Positions 42,730 to 50,678 of a stretch of 57,940 nucleotides of DNA are shown here, piece by piece. The notes under the pieces were generated by a model that was not told where the DNA came from, made no database searches, and was given only the letters and a program-made list of their open reading frames with translations. The stretch spans positions 1 through 57,940 of the forward strand of contig DHVR01000080.1 of the NCBI GenBank assembly GCA_002412765.1, given 5' to 3'. The DNA comes from Leptolinea sp. UBA5203. Lineage in GTDB: Bacteria; Chloroflexota; Anaerolineae; Anaerolineales; Anaerolineaceae. Numbering within the stretch: the first letter of the stretch is position 1; every line of letters begins with the position of its first letter. Made by a program: the position numbers and the translations under genes.

Positions 42730-43659
42730 CTACTTCCTCATTGACTCAAAGAGTTTTCGCTCCTCTTCTGTCAAATTCTTCGGGATGCGAACTTGTATGC
42801 GCGCAAACAGATCCCCGAATTCATTCTTCTTGTTGATTTTAGGCATGCCCTGCTGGGTAAGTCGAATTTTTTGCCCTGGTTGTGTACCCGCTGGAATATT
42901 CAGGCGAACTGTGCCTGCCGGTGTAGGTACAGAAACCTGCCCACCTAGTACTGCGGTTAATAGATCTACGCTGACTTCAGTGGACAAATTGGCCCCGTCT
43001 TGTTCAAAGCGCGGATCAGGCTCAACTTCCATGACCAGGTAGATATCTTGTTGGTAATTATCCTGTGCGGGAATGCGGACTTTTGTACCCGACTTCGCCC
43101 CGGCAGGGATTTTAACGGTAAAAATATCTCCGTTAATTTGAAGTTTGCGTGTGGAGCCCGTATAAGCTTCAGCGAAGCTGATAGAAACGGTTTGTTCCAT
43201 TTTTTGTTTGGGCGCTTGTGTCTGAACCCGGCGCTGTGTCCGTGTGTTATTGGCAGGGCCAGCCTGATTGAAGCCGCCCATGCCTCCAAAAATGGTTTGG
43301 AAGAAATCTGAAAAGCCGCCGCCAAACATATCCTCAAAATCGGTTACATTGACCCGGGTGCCCCTGCCTTGTTGACCTGCACCCCAGTCGCCCCAATTGA
43401 AATTACTCCCATTAGCACCGCCAGATTGCTGCCACTGCTGATAAGAGGATCCTAATTGATCATATTTGGCTCGTTTATCGACATCAGACAGCACTTCATT
43501 GGCTTCATTGATTTCTTTAAACTTATTCTCAGCGGATCGATCCCCCAGATTTTTATCCGGGTGATATTTCATCGCCAACTTGCGATAGGCCTTCTTAATC
43601 TCGGCCTGACTGGCTTTTTTGTCAACGCCTAAAATTTGATAATAGTCTTTATATTCCAT
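42730..43659 (-). CDS. CbpA-type J-domain chaperone
   Basis: 309 residues. A J domain (MEYKDYYQILGVDKKASQAE) with HPD in KYHPDKN, then a Gly/Gln/Asn-rich linker, then two C-terminal beta domains (FTVKIPAGAKSGTKVRIP; VRLNIPAGTQPGQKIRL). It has no zinc-finger CxxCxGxG repeats, so it is a type II (CbpA/DnaJ2-like) co-chaperone, distinct from the DnaJ at 36392. It is the first gene of its operon. It has no SD, and the promoter -10 box ends 6 bp before ATG, so its mRNA is probably leaderless. Confidence 0.92.
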   Translation of the reverse strand: MEYKDYYQILGVDKKASQAEIKKAYRKLAMKYHPDKNLGDRSAENKFKEINEANEVLSDVDKRAKYDQLGSSYQQWQQSGGANGSNFNWGDWGAGQQGRGTRVNVTDFEDMFGGGFSDFFQTIFGGMGGFNQAGPANNTRTQRRVQTQAPKQKMEQTVSISFAEAYTGSTRKLQINGDIFTVKIPAGAKSGTKVRIPAQDNYQQDIYLVMEVEPDPRFEQDGANLSTEVSVDLLTAVLGGQVSVPTPAGTVRLNIPAGTQPGQKIRLTQQGMPKINKKNEFGDLFARIQVRIPKNLTEEERKLFESMRK

Positions 43660-43665
43660 ATTTTC

Positions 43666-43695
43666 ATTGTATGGGTAGCGTAATGCCTATGTCAA
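43666..43695 (-). promoter_or_regulatory. Promoter of the cbpA-htrA-baeRF operon, predicts a leaderless mRNA
   Basis: On the minus strand TTGACA (43695-43690), an 18-bp spacer and TACAAT (43671-43666) are followed by the ATG at 43659 after only 6 bp. Transcription would begin at the A of the start codon. No CIRCE-like dyad is present. Confidence 0.7.
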
Positions 43696-43922
43696 GTGGA
43701 TTTACCGATATCTTATGCAACTCTTATCTGTTGTTTATACAGGAAAACTGGCAGACTTGCGTTTCATCCCAATAGAATCTACAATTGGCTTACAGCATGG
43801 CATTTAGTGAGTTTTTCTTACCAAATTTTCTTCTGCTTGTGCTATTATTGTAAAATAAGTACTTGTTTGCATTTAACACACTTTTCCTGACCATAAATTA
43901 AAGTTTCGTACAGGCAAAAAAC

Positions 43923-45860
43923 ATGGAATCATCTGCAAAGGAACGGGTATTTGTAATTACGCAAGATCCACAAATCAATTTCCTGTTGGATAGAATTCTG
44001 GCAGGAATGGGACATGTGGTAATCATTTGTAACACCATTAGCAGCGCAACAGAACGATTTGAAAAACTGACCCCCACATTGGTTATCATCAGCGAACATA
44101 TTGAAAATCAAAGTGGTCTCGAATACGCGAAGGAAATCTTCCGCCGATTCCCGGCTGTCCCCATCATTGTTTTTGCTGAACAAGAATCCAAAGAATTTTT
44201 AAAGAAAGCCATGGCCATCGGCATCAGCGGTTATCTGGTTCCCCCCTTGCGCACCGGTGACATCCAGCAGGTGGTGGATACCTGCATCGGAAAATCCAAT
44301 TTACAGCGTAAATGGGTGCTGAAAGAATCCCGCCGGGCGACAGCCAGTTTACAGCAAAAGCTGGACGAATTGGAAGTCATCACCCGTCTCGGCCATGCCA
44401 TCCATGGTTCCCTTAATCTGGACAGCGTCCTCACTGCCATCATAGAAGCCGCAGTGGAATTAACCGGCGCGGAAGAAGGCAGCCTGCTACTATTGGATGA
44501 AGATACCGGCGAATTATATATGCGCGCAGCTAAAAACTTCCAGGAAGAATTTGTGCGCACTTTCCGTCTGCCGATCAAGGACACCCTGGCTGGCTCCGTG
44601 CTGCGCTCAGGTCAACCGGTGTTGTTGGACCCGCGAACTCCGGAAAAAATTAAAACAGAATACCTGGTGAAAAGCCTGGTTTATGTTCCCATTCAATTAA
44701 ATCAAAACATTTTTGGCGTTCTGGGCGTGGATAACCGCGTCTCCGGCACGCCTTTTAGTGACAGAGATGTAAAACTGCTCTCCGCCATCGCGGAATACGC
44801 CGTCATTGCCATTGAAAATGCCCGCTTGTATTCCGATACCACCCAGGAACGCAACAAGCTGGAAACCATTCTCACCCGCATCAAAGACGGTGTGATTGTG
44901 CTGGATCAGGAAAACAAAGTCCTGCTGGTTAATAAAGTTGCTCAAACTGCCTTTAACCTGCCTGCCGAGGATTTGATCGGCAAACCCATCCAGAGTGTTT
45001 TCCGCCAGAAAGAATTGATCAAGTTACTCGAAAACAAGGTGGCCCAAAAAGATTCCGAATGGGACGAATACACCTCGGATGATGAGCACACCTACAGCAT
45101 CCAGGTTAATCCCATCCAGGATGTGGGCACCGCGGTGACCATGTCTGATATTACTTATCTGAAGAAACTGGACCGCATCAAGAGCGATTTTGTCAACACC
45201 GTCTCGCATGATTTGCGCTCCCCCTTGACTGCCATAATGGGCTATGTGGATCTAATTGAAAGGGTTGGCCCGATCAATAAAATGCAGTCGGACTTTATCC
45301 GCCGGGTACAGATCAGCGTGCAAAACATCACCAGTCTGGTGGATGACCTGCTGAATCTTGGCCGCATTGAAGCTGGATTTGATACAGGCAAGGATGTGAT
45401 CCAATTGGATGCGATGATCAAACGGGAACTTGAAAACCTGGAAACAGAATTTAAGAATAAAAAACAAAAAGTTGAACTTACCTTGGCAGAAACCACCCCC
45501 AAAACATTGGGGAATGCCATTCAAATTCGACAATTATTGAATAATATTATCAGTAATGCCAGCAAATATACCCCCGAAGATGGCACGATCAAAATAAAAG
45601 TGGAAACGGAAAAAGAGCAATTGATTTTTCAGGTGAGTGACAATGGGGTGGGTATTCCGCCGGTCGATTTGCCCTTCATTTTTGATAAATTCTATCGGGC
45701 CAGCAACATATCTCCGGATATAGGCGGTACCGGTTTGGGGCTTTCTATTGTTAAATCCATTGTCGAAAGTCATAAGGGACGTGTGTGGGTCGATTCGAAA
45801 ATCGGAAGCGGCAGTACCTTCACCGTCGTACTGCCGATTACCAACCGCAAGACGGAATAA
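43923..45860 (+). CDS. Histidine kinase with degenerate receiver, GAF and PAS domains
   Basis: 645 residues, no membrane segment. Order: receiver-like domain (about 8-125), linker helix, GAF (about 165-305, GSLNLDSVLTAIIEAAVELTG), PAS (about 320-415, LETILTRIKDGVIVLDQENKVLL), HisKA (FVNTVSHDLRSPLTAIMGY, His about 431) and HATPase (NNIISNASKYTP, VSDNGVGIPP, GGTGLGLSIVKSIV). In the receiver the phospho-acceptor Asp is replaced (LVIISEHIEN, Ser57) and the conserved Lys is absent. It may be a pseudo-receiver used for docking. No response regulator gene is adjacent. Confidence 0.9.
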   Translation: MESSAKERVFVITQDPQINFLLDRILAGMGHVVIICNTISSATERFEKLTPTLVIISEHIENQSGLEYAKEIFRRFPAVPIIVFAEQESKEFLKKAMAIGISGYLVPPLRTGDIQQVVDTCIGKSNLQRKWVLKESRRATASLQQKLDELEVITRLGHAIHGSLNLDSVLTAIIEAAVELTGAEEGSLLLLDEDTGELYMRAAKNFQEEFVRTFRLPIKDTLAGSVLRSGQPVLLDPRTPEKIKTEYLVKSLVYVPIQLNQNIFGVLGVDNRVSGTPFSDRDVKLLSAIAEYAVIAIENARLYSDTTQERNKLETILTRIKDGVIVLDQENKVLLVNKVAQTAFNLPAEDLIGKPIQSVFRQKELIKLLENKVAQKDSEWDEYTSDDEHTYSIQVNPIQDVGTAVTMSDITYLKKLDRIKSDFVNTVSHDLRSPLTAIMGYVDLIERVGPINKMQSDFIRRVQISVQNITSLVDDLLNLGRIEAGFDTGKDVIQLDAMIKRELENLETEFKNKKQKVELTLAETTPKTLGNAIQIRQLLNNIISNASKYTPEDGTIKIKVETEKEQLIFQVSDNGVGIPPVDLPFIFDKFYRASNISPDIGGTGLGLSIVKSIVESHKGRVWVDSKIGSGSTFTVVLPITNRKTE

Positions 45861-45879
45861 TGAAACATTAGGAATCATG

Positions 45880-45908
45880 AAAGGGCGACCGATTGGCCGC
45901 CCTTTTTG
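45880..45908 (+). terminator. Terminator after the histidine kinase gene
   Basis: AAAGGGCG (45880-45887) pairs with CGCCCTTT (45898-45905), followed by T. The converging transposase gene ends 7 bp further on. Confidence 0.85.
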
Positions 45909-45914
45909 ATTAAA

Positions 45915-46478
45915 TTATCCATTCTGATTTGTGTACAGGCTGTCTAATTCCCAGCGTTGTGGATTATTAAGAATATATTCAGCAATCCGTTGGTAATCCG
46001 CCTCATCGCGGATGATATGTTCATAATAATTTCGCTGCCAAACCTGGACACCGCGTGAACCACCCTGATTATTAATTTTTATTGTTGTGACCGATTTAAT
46101 ATTTTGGACGATTGCGTTCAAAGAACCAGAAATAGTTCCTCGAGGGCGTAGGGGCGAAGCGACCACCGGTAAATTGTTCATAGTGTTCTGACTCTTTGCG
46201 GTGGTTGCTTCGCCCGTACATTGTTCATTCAGAACCAAGATCATATGCAGATGATTCGGCATAATCACCCATTGATCTATTCTTGCATTTGAAAAAAAAC
46301 GTGGAAGTTTATAAAGGCATGTTTCAATTATTCCCCCCGCCTCGTTCAGGTGCATTTCTCCATCCACGATATTCCCGAATAAACTCTTTCTTTGATGAGC
46401 ACACAAGGTTACAAAATATGCGCCGGATTGGGCATAATCGTATCCTTTCAATCGAATGGAATGCCGCTGCCTGAGCAT
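45915..46478 (-). CDS. RAYT/Y1-type (IS200-like) transposase
   Basis: 187 residues. HUH single-strand transposase family: start LRQRHSIRLKGYDYAQSGAYFVTLCAHQRK, metal-binding HLH in WVIMPNHLHMILVL, and the catalytic-Tyr region ADYQRIAEYILNNPQRW. This form (RAYT) mobilises REP hairpins. A segment of about 24 residues after the HUH motif (GEATTAKSQNT...LPVVASPLRPRG) is encoded by a REP-like inverted repeat (46148-46219). The gene looks intact. It is not flanked by recognisable IS ends. Confidence 0.88.
   Translation of the reverse strand: MLRQRHSIRLKGYDYAQSGAYFVTLCAHQRKSLFGNIVDGEMHLNEAGGIIETCLYKLPRFFSNARIDQWVIMPNHLHMILVLNEQCTGEATTAKSQNTMNNLPVVASPLRPRGTISGSLNAIVQNIKSVTTIKINNQGGSRGVQVWQRNYYEHIIRDEADYQRIAEYILNNPQRWELDSLYTNQNG
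46148..46219. repeat. REP-like inverted repeat embedded in the transposase gene
   Basis: The left arm GTAGGGGCGAAGCGACCACC+G (46148-46168) and the right arm (46199-46219, complement GTACGGGCGAAGCAACCACC+G) match at 19 of 21 positions around a 30-nt loop. The inverted repeat lies wholly inside the reading frame and keeps it open. Confidence 0.8.
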
Positions 46479-46494
46479 GACGGTGAATCCCCAA

Positions 46495-47310
46495 TTATTT
46501 TCCCAGGCGCAGGTGGACCATGTATTGAATTTTCAGGCTATCCGATAACATACCCATGATTTTATTTCGCAGACCTCGGACTTTAGATTTGAAATAAAAA
46601 TGGGTTTTAATTAGGTGGATGCGCGGATCCCAGGCAAGAAGATCCTCGATATTCTCCAATCCCCAGATCAAATGGGATTTTTTATCCAGCCCCGAACTCT
46701 CCACGACCTTTTTATTGGCCACCCGCACCCCGGTTGGAGAACTGACATCAAACAGGATCTCGCTTTTTGGCAACTTGTCCAATAACCGCAGGAATAATGC
46801 CCTGACAGTGGACTCATCAAAATAATAAAAAACCCCGGCTGCTATAAAGAGCACATTGCCGTTGACTTTGATGGTATCCAACCAGCCCTCATCGGATAAT
46901 GAAGCCGCAATAAATTTTCTGCGGTCGCTTTCTGTAATAAATTGAGCACGCAGGTCAATTACGTCAGGTAGATCAAGATCGTACCAGGTCAGCAGGCCGT
47001 TATCCACACGTTCAAAAGTGGTATCCAGCCCGCATCCGATGTTCACAATCGTCCCAGCGGGATAACGCAGCAGAAATTCCATACAGACCTTGTCGCAAAA
47101 CAGGCTGCGCTTGATCCAGGCAATTTGGCTGAGATCGTCCATATTCTGCGCAATGGATGAAAAATCATAATCAATTTGATCCATAATGCGCACGGCGGTC
47201 TCATCCACCAGCATGGGCTTTTTCTTTAGGGATTCCTGTGCTCTGCCCCATAGTGGTAAAAACAAGGTTTTTTGGACATTTCCAAGTTCAATCTTAATTT
47301 TCTCATCCAT
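46495..47310 (-). CDS. Class I SAM methyltransferase, leucine carboxyl methyltransferase (LCM) family
   Basis: 271 residues. LCM/PPM1-like start (GNVQKTLFLPLWGRAQESLKKKP, KPMLVDETAVRIMDQI) with the SAM motif GTIVNIGCGLDTTFERVDNG and VLFIAAGVFYYFDES. Bacterial members act on small molecules, often in natural-product or O-methylation pathways. The true substrate is unknown. It is followed 17 bp later on the same strand by the transposase; that proximity is probably accidental. Confidence 0.85.
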   Translation of the reverse strand: MDEKIKIELGNVQKTLFLPLWGRAQESLKKKPMLVDETAVRIMDQIDYDFSSIAQNMDDLSQIAWIKRSLFCDKVCMEFLLRYPAGTIVNIGCGLDTTFERVDNGLLTWYDLDLPDVIDLRAQFITESDRRKFIAASLSDEGWLDTIKVNGNVLFIAAGVFYYFDESTVRALFLRLLDKLPKSEILFDVSSPTGVRVANKKVVESSGLDKKSHLIWGLENIEDLLAWDPRIHLIKTHFYFKSKVRGLRNKIMGMLSDSLKIQYMVHLRLGK

Positions 47311-47620
47311 GTTTCACGCACCTTTTGAAAATCATATTTTGGATTCTATTCAATGTTCGTAACATTGGATTGTAGAAGCTTAGATGATTAATCCGCCCAT
47401 AAACAGTGATTTATGCAATTATAAATTCGGATTAAATTGATTCTATAACCGATTCAGTTGGCGCGCAATCAAAGCAAGCCAAACCGATTATCACAAGTTG
47501 AGTAGAAAATCATCAATATAGTATACGGAGTTTGTAAAATCAGGTTTTTTTGGGGAATGAAGAATACACCAAGGGTTTAAACACAGGGCGGCCGTGAGAT
47601 TTTCTGGTCTTTAAATGAAC

Positions 47621-47664
47621 AGTCTCCGTTGAGGGCGGTGAGGAGGGTCTCAACGGAGACTTTT
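47621..47664. other. Isolated hairpin in a gene-poor gap
   Basis: The 487-bp gap 47311-47797 has no supported gene. It holds a perfect 13-bp stem, AGTCTCCGTTGAG (47621-47633) with CTCAACGGAGACT (47649-47661), followed by TTTT. On the plus strand this looks like an intrinsic terminator, but no plus-strand gene ends here. A small RNA ending at this point is possible. Confidence 0.55.
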
Positions 47665-47797
47665 GCCAAAGGAGGAGACTGTTGAATGTTGTTGTGTAAT
47701 GAAGCTGCAACGAACCTGTATTGTTTTGTCTCCATAACAATAATAGACGATTTAGTGCAAAGCGCCTATGGCATAAAGTCACCAGACTAGCGTGATA

Positions 47798-48223
47798 TTA
47801 ATCCTGTCGACAATTGACAATCATACAATTTAACTTATCCATCAACTCATCAATGTCACGATATTCCATCAAGTGAAACAAGTGGGATGGGTTTCCAGTG
47901 ATCATTTTGGATACGGTCACATCTTTTCGATAATAAGCATACACAGGTTTGCCTATCATGAGGCCATAACAAATCTCATACCCCACCCCATGCGAGGGCG
48001 TGCTGACTTCAGCCACGATCAAATCACAGGCATCAATCCAGGCCAGGTCGCGGGCAAAAACAGCTTCCGGGGTTTGCGCCCCCTCCATAAGATCCATAGT
48101 TGCCTCGGCGTTCATGGCTGTCGGAACAATGCATCCTGCAGCCAGCATTCCTACTGCCATGTGCTTCAAAATCGGTTGAAACTCCCTGCCGCCGGTAATC
48201 GAAAAAGAAAAATAAATATTCAT
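47798..48223 (-). CDS. 2'-deoxynucleoside 5'-phosphate N-hydrolase-like protein (DNPH1/nucleoside 2-deoxyribosyltransferase fold)
   Basis: 141 residues. Start MNIYFSFSITGGREF, then VFARDLAWIDACDLIVAEVSTPSHGVGYEICYG, which contains the Asp and Glu typical of the family, and KPVYAYYRKD. DNPH1 (Rcl) cleaves the glycosidic bond of dNMPs. It is divergent from pncB with 114 bp between. The substrate assignment is from family pattern only. Confidence 0.8.
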   Translation of the reverse strand: MNIYFSFSITGGREFQPILKHMAVGMLAAGCIVPTAMNAEATMDLMEGAQTPEAVFARDLAWIDACDLIVAEVSTPSHGVGYEICYGLMIGKPVYAYYRKDVTVSKMITGNPSHLFHLMEYRDIDELMDKLNCMIVNCRQD

Positions 48224-48273
48224 GGTTCCTCACGTTTCTGGCTATTGTACTGTATCCCGACCCAACACGCCAC

Positions 48274-48319
48274 TTGACAAGCTCCCCACCTCCGATATAC
48301 TAGTGTATAACTTACACTA
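48274..48319 (+). promoter_or_regulatory. pncB promoter with overlapping operator dyad (NrtR-like)
   Basis: TTGACA (48274-48279), a 16-bp spacer and TATACT (48296-48301). The dyad TAGTGTA-taact-TACACTA (48301-48319) begins at the last base of the -10 box and has the GT-N7-AC core (gtataacttac) known for NrtR regulators of NAD metabolism. A repressor here would block pncB. The NrtR assignment is inference; no nrtR gene is in the window. Confidence 0.65.
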
Positions 48320-48337
48320 ACTAATCGGCAGGTCAAG

Positions 48338-49678
48338 ATGAGCCTCTTTGATAAAAAACGCCTTTCCAATGATTCCTTTAAACTGGATACCCTGCGCATG
48401 CAGCAGGGTTGGTATACCGACAAGTATTTCTTTAATATTGCCTATATGCTGGAGCAATTAGCTGCCACAGGGTACACCTATCAGGGCAGTCAAAATCGCT
48501 TGCCAGAGGGACTAAATCCACAGGGGATTCCCTGCGGCGAGATTGAAGTGGAAATGCAGTGGTTCACCCGCCGGCCGGGTCGCAGTATCGTCGTTGGGGT
48601 GGATAAAGCGCTCAGCATGCTGCAGCAGTGCACCGGTTACTTCAAGGATGGCACTTTCATCAATACTTATGACCAACTAGATGTCTGGGCGGTGCAGGAT
48701 GGCTGCAAAGTAAATTACGATGGCAACCCGGATGCCATTCAACCGGTTTTACGCGTACGTGGCCGCTACCGCGATTTTGCCATGCTGGAAACCCCCACCC
48801 TGGGGATTCTGGCCCGCTCCAGCCGGGTGGCGACCAATGTGTATAACACCCTCATCGCAGCCCGCGGCAAACCCCTGCTCTTCTTCCCTGCCCGTTTTGA
48901 TTTACATGAAGTTCAAGCAGCCGACGGCTATGCTTACAATATCGCCATCCAGCGCTTCAATATGGATTATGCTGAAGAACTGGGCCCCTTTATCTCCACC
49001 GACGCTCAGGGCGATTGGTGGGGCGGTGCAGGGGGCGGTACGGTGGCTCACGCAGCCATTGCTTCCTTCCTTGGAGATACCTGTGAGGCCATGCTGGCCT
49101 TTGCCCGCATCCTGCCTGCGGATATTCCCCGTATTGCCCTGGTGGATTTTAATAATGATTGTGTCAATGATTCCATTGCGGTGGTCAAGGCCATGTTCTC
49201 AGAATATCGCCGTTTATTGGAAGAAGGTAAAGAAGAGGAAGCCCGCCGGTATAAACTCTATGGTGTGCGTCTGGACACCAGTAATTCCCTGCGGGACGTA
49301 TCCGTACCGCCGTTGGGTGATCCGGAGTTGGATCTGGGCGTCAATCCGCGGCTGGTCTTCCTGGTCCGCCAGGGATTGGATCAGGCCTGGCGGCATTGGC
49401 AAGTCCCGGCAAAGTGGGAGAAAATAGCCAAAACTTTCTGCGAAGAGGTCAAGATTGTGGTTTCCGGAGGATTCAATCCGGAGAAAATTGCCCGCTTTGA
49501 AAAACTACGCGTCCCGGCGGATATCTATGCTGTGGGTTCCTCGCTATTTGATTATCACGGCCCCACAGTCAATGACTACACCGCAGACGTGGTGCGGGTG
49601 AAAGTGCATGATGACTGGATTCCACTCTCCAAAGTGGGCCGCAAAGCTTGTGATAACCCTGACCTGGAAAAAGTTTGA
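48338..49678 (+). CDS. pncB: Nicotinate phosphoribosyltransferase
   Basis: 446 residues. It converts nicotinate and PRPP to nicotinate mononucleotide, the salvage entry to NAD. Family segments are FNIAYMLEQLA near the start, STDAQGDWWGGAGGGTVAHAAIASFLGD (about 225-250), IALVDFNNDCVNDSIAV, GVRLDTSNSLRDVSVPP and KIVVSGGFNPEKI (phosphate binding). It belongs to the longer NAPRTase group. It sits under a consensus promoter with an operator dyad and is followed, with 4 bp of overlap, by an HXXEE membrane protein. Confidence 0.93.
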   Translation: MSLFDKKRLSNDSFKLDTLRMQQGWYTDKYFFNIAYMLEQLAATGYTYQGSQNRLPEGLNPQGIPCGEIEVEMQWFTRRPGRSIVVGVDKALSMLQQCTGYFKDGTFINTYDQLDVWAVQDGCKVNYDGNPDAIQPVLRVRGRYRDFAMLETPTLGILARSSRVATNVYNTLIAARGKPLLFFPARFDLHEVQAADGYAYNIAIQRFNMDYAEELGPFISTDAQGDWWGGAGGGTVAHAAIASFLGDTCEAMLAFARILPADIPRIALVDFNNDCVNDSIAVVKAMFSEYRRLLEEGKEEEARRYKLYGVRLDTSNSLRDVSVPPLGDPELDLGVNPRLVFLVRQGLDQAWRHWQVPAKWEKIAKTFCEEVKIVVSGGFNPEKIARFEKLRVPADIYAVGSSLFDYHGPTVNDYTADVVRVKVHDDWIPLSKVGRKACDNPDLEKV

Positions 49679-50238
49679 TCGCCAAAGACCTTCAATCGCT
49701 ATCTGATCCACAGCAAAGAAAAATAAAGTCTCTGCTGTGGATTTTTGCTTTCAGTCTCATCCTGCATAATTTAGAAGAACTTATTACCCTGGTTGGATTT
49801 CTAAACCGCCATCTGGTGGATTTTCCAGCCTTCTTTCAACCCATCGCTGCTTTGATCCAACCGGCACAATACACCTTGGCCATCTGGATGCTAAACGTCC
49901 TAACCCTGCCGTTGGCCTGGTTGGCTGCCAGGCGATTACAGTTCGAACGCACCCATCAGTGGATCTCCCTGTTTGCGGTTTTTATGGCCATTAATGCTCT
50001 CTCGCACTTAAGTCAGTGCCTGCTGTTCAGCAGTCTGGCACCCGGCGCCGTAACAGCCGTCCTCTTGATTCTGCCTATCAGCGCCCTGCTGGTCAGGGCT
50101 GAATTTCAATTGGGATTGTTAAAAAAGAAGCAATTGATCTTGTACCCCCTTCTGGCCATTTTAGCTATGCCATTGATCGTCGGATTAATCCTCGGTTTTT
50201 CCGGATGGATCATCTCGCTGGCAAATTCACTTAAATAA
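49675..50238 (+). CDS. HXXEE-domain membrane protein, unknown function
   Basis: 187 residues from TTG 49675, overlapping the pncB stop by 4 bp. The HXXEE motif is LHNLEELI at about 31-38. Further conserved parts are INALSHLSQCL (His) and APGAVTAVLLILPISALL. Five to six hydrophobic helices. HXXEE proteins are uncharacterised, with conserved His/Glu suggesting a metal site within the membrane. Co-transcription with pncB is likely, but no biochemical link is known. Confidence 0.75.
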   Translation: MIAKDLQSLSDPQQRKIKSLLWIFAFSLILHNLEELITLVGFLNRHLVDFPAFFQPIAALIQPAQYTLAIWMLNVLTLPLAWLAARRLQFERTHQWISLFAVFMAINALSHLSQCLLFSSLAPGAVTAVLLILPISALLVRAEFQLGLLKKKQLILYPLLAILAMPLIVGLILGFSGWIISLANSLK

Positions 50239-50267
50239 ATGCCGCTCGATCCGCCATCATTATTTTA

Positions 50268-50579
50268 ACTCCGTACCCTGAGCCTGTCGAAGAATGAAAT
50301 TACGACCTGTGATTGGCTAATCAAACAAACGTAGGGTAGGTGAAGGGGAATATTCCAATCAGTTCCGTAAAAACTTATGATTCCTCGTAATCCACCAAAC
50401 AGAAAATACTCCGTGCCCTGAGCTTGCCGAACGGTGAAATTACGACCTGTGATTGGATTCTTGTGCTTTGATAAGTTCTTCCCTAGGGGGACATGGCCAC
50501 CGGGCTTCGACAGGCTCTCCCCTGTGGGGACTTAGCCAACGGGCTTCGACAGGCTCAGCCACCAGGCTTCGACAGGCTC
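50268..50579. repeat. REP-like repeats (gcttcgacaggctc family) in an intergenic region
   Basis: The 440-bp gap has no gene. Two 49-bp copies (50268-50316, 50408-50456) share ccctgagc...tgaaattacg and gacctgtgattgg. Three copies of GGGCTTCGACAGGCTC-type sequence lie at 50502-50517, 50541-50556 and 50564-50579, and an inverted version (CCTGAGCCTGTCGAAG) is at 50277-50292. The two classes are complements of one another, which makes hairpins possible. REP families of this kind are typically moved by RAYT transposases such as 45915-46478. Confidence 0.75.
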
Positions 50580-50678
50580 AGCCAACGGTTGGGTGCAGTC
50601 ATCGTTGAGCAAACGGGCTCTTTTCAAGGGAACCCCTAAACTGCGGTACAATAAATTCAATAGTCTTTTGGAGGACCC

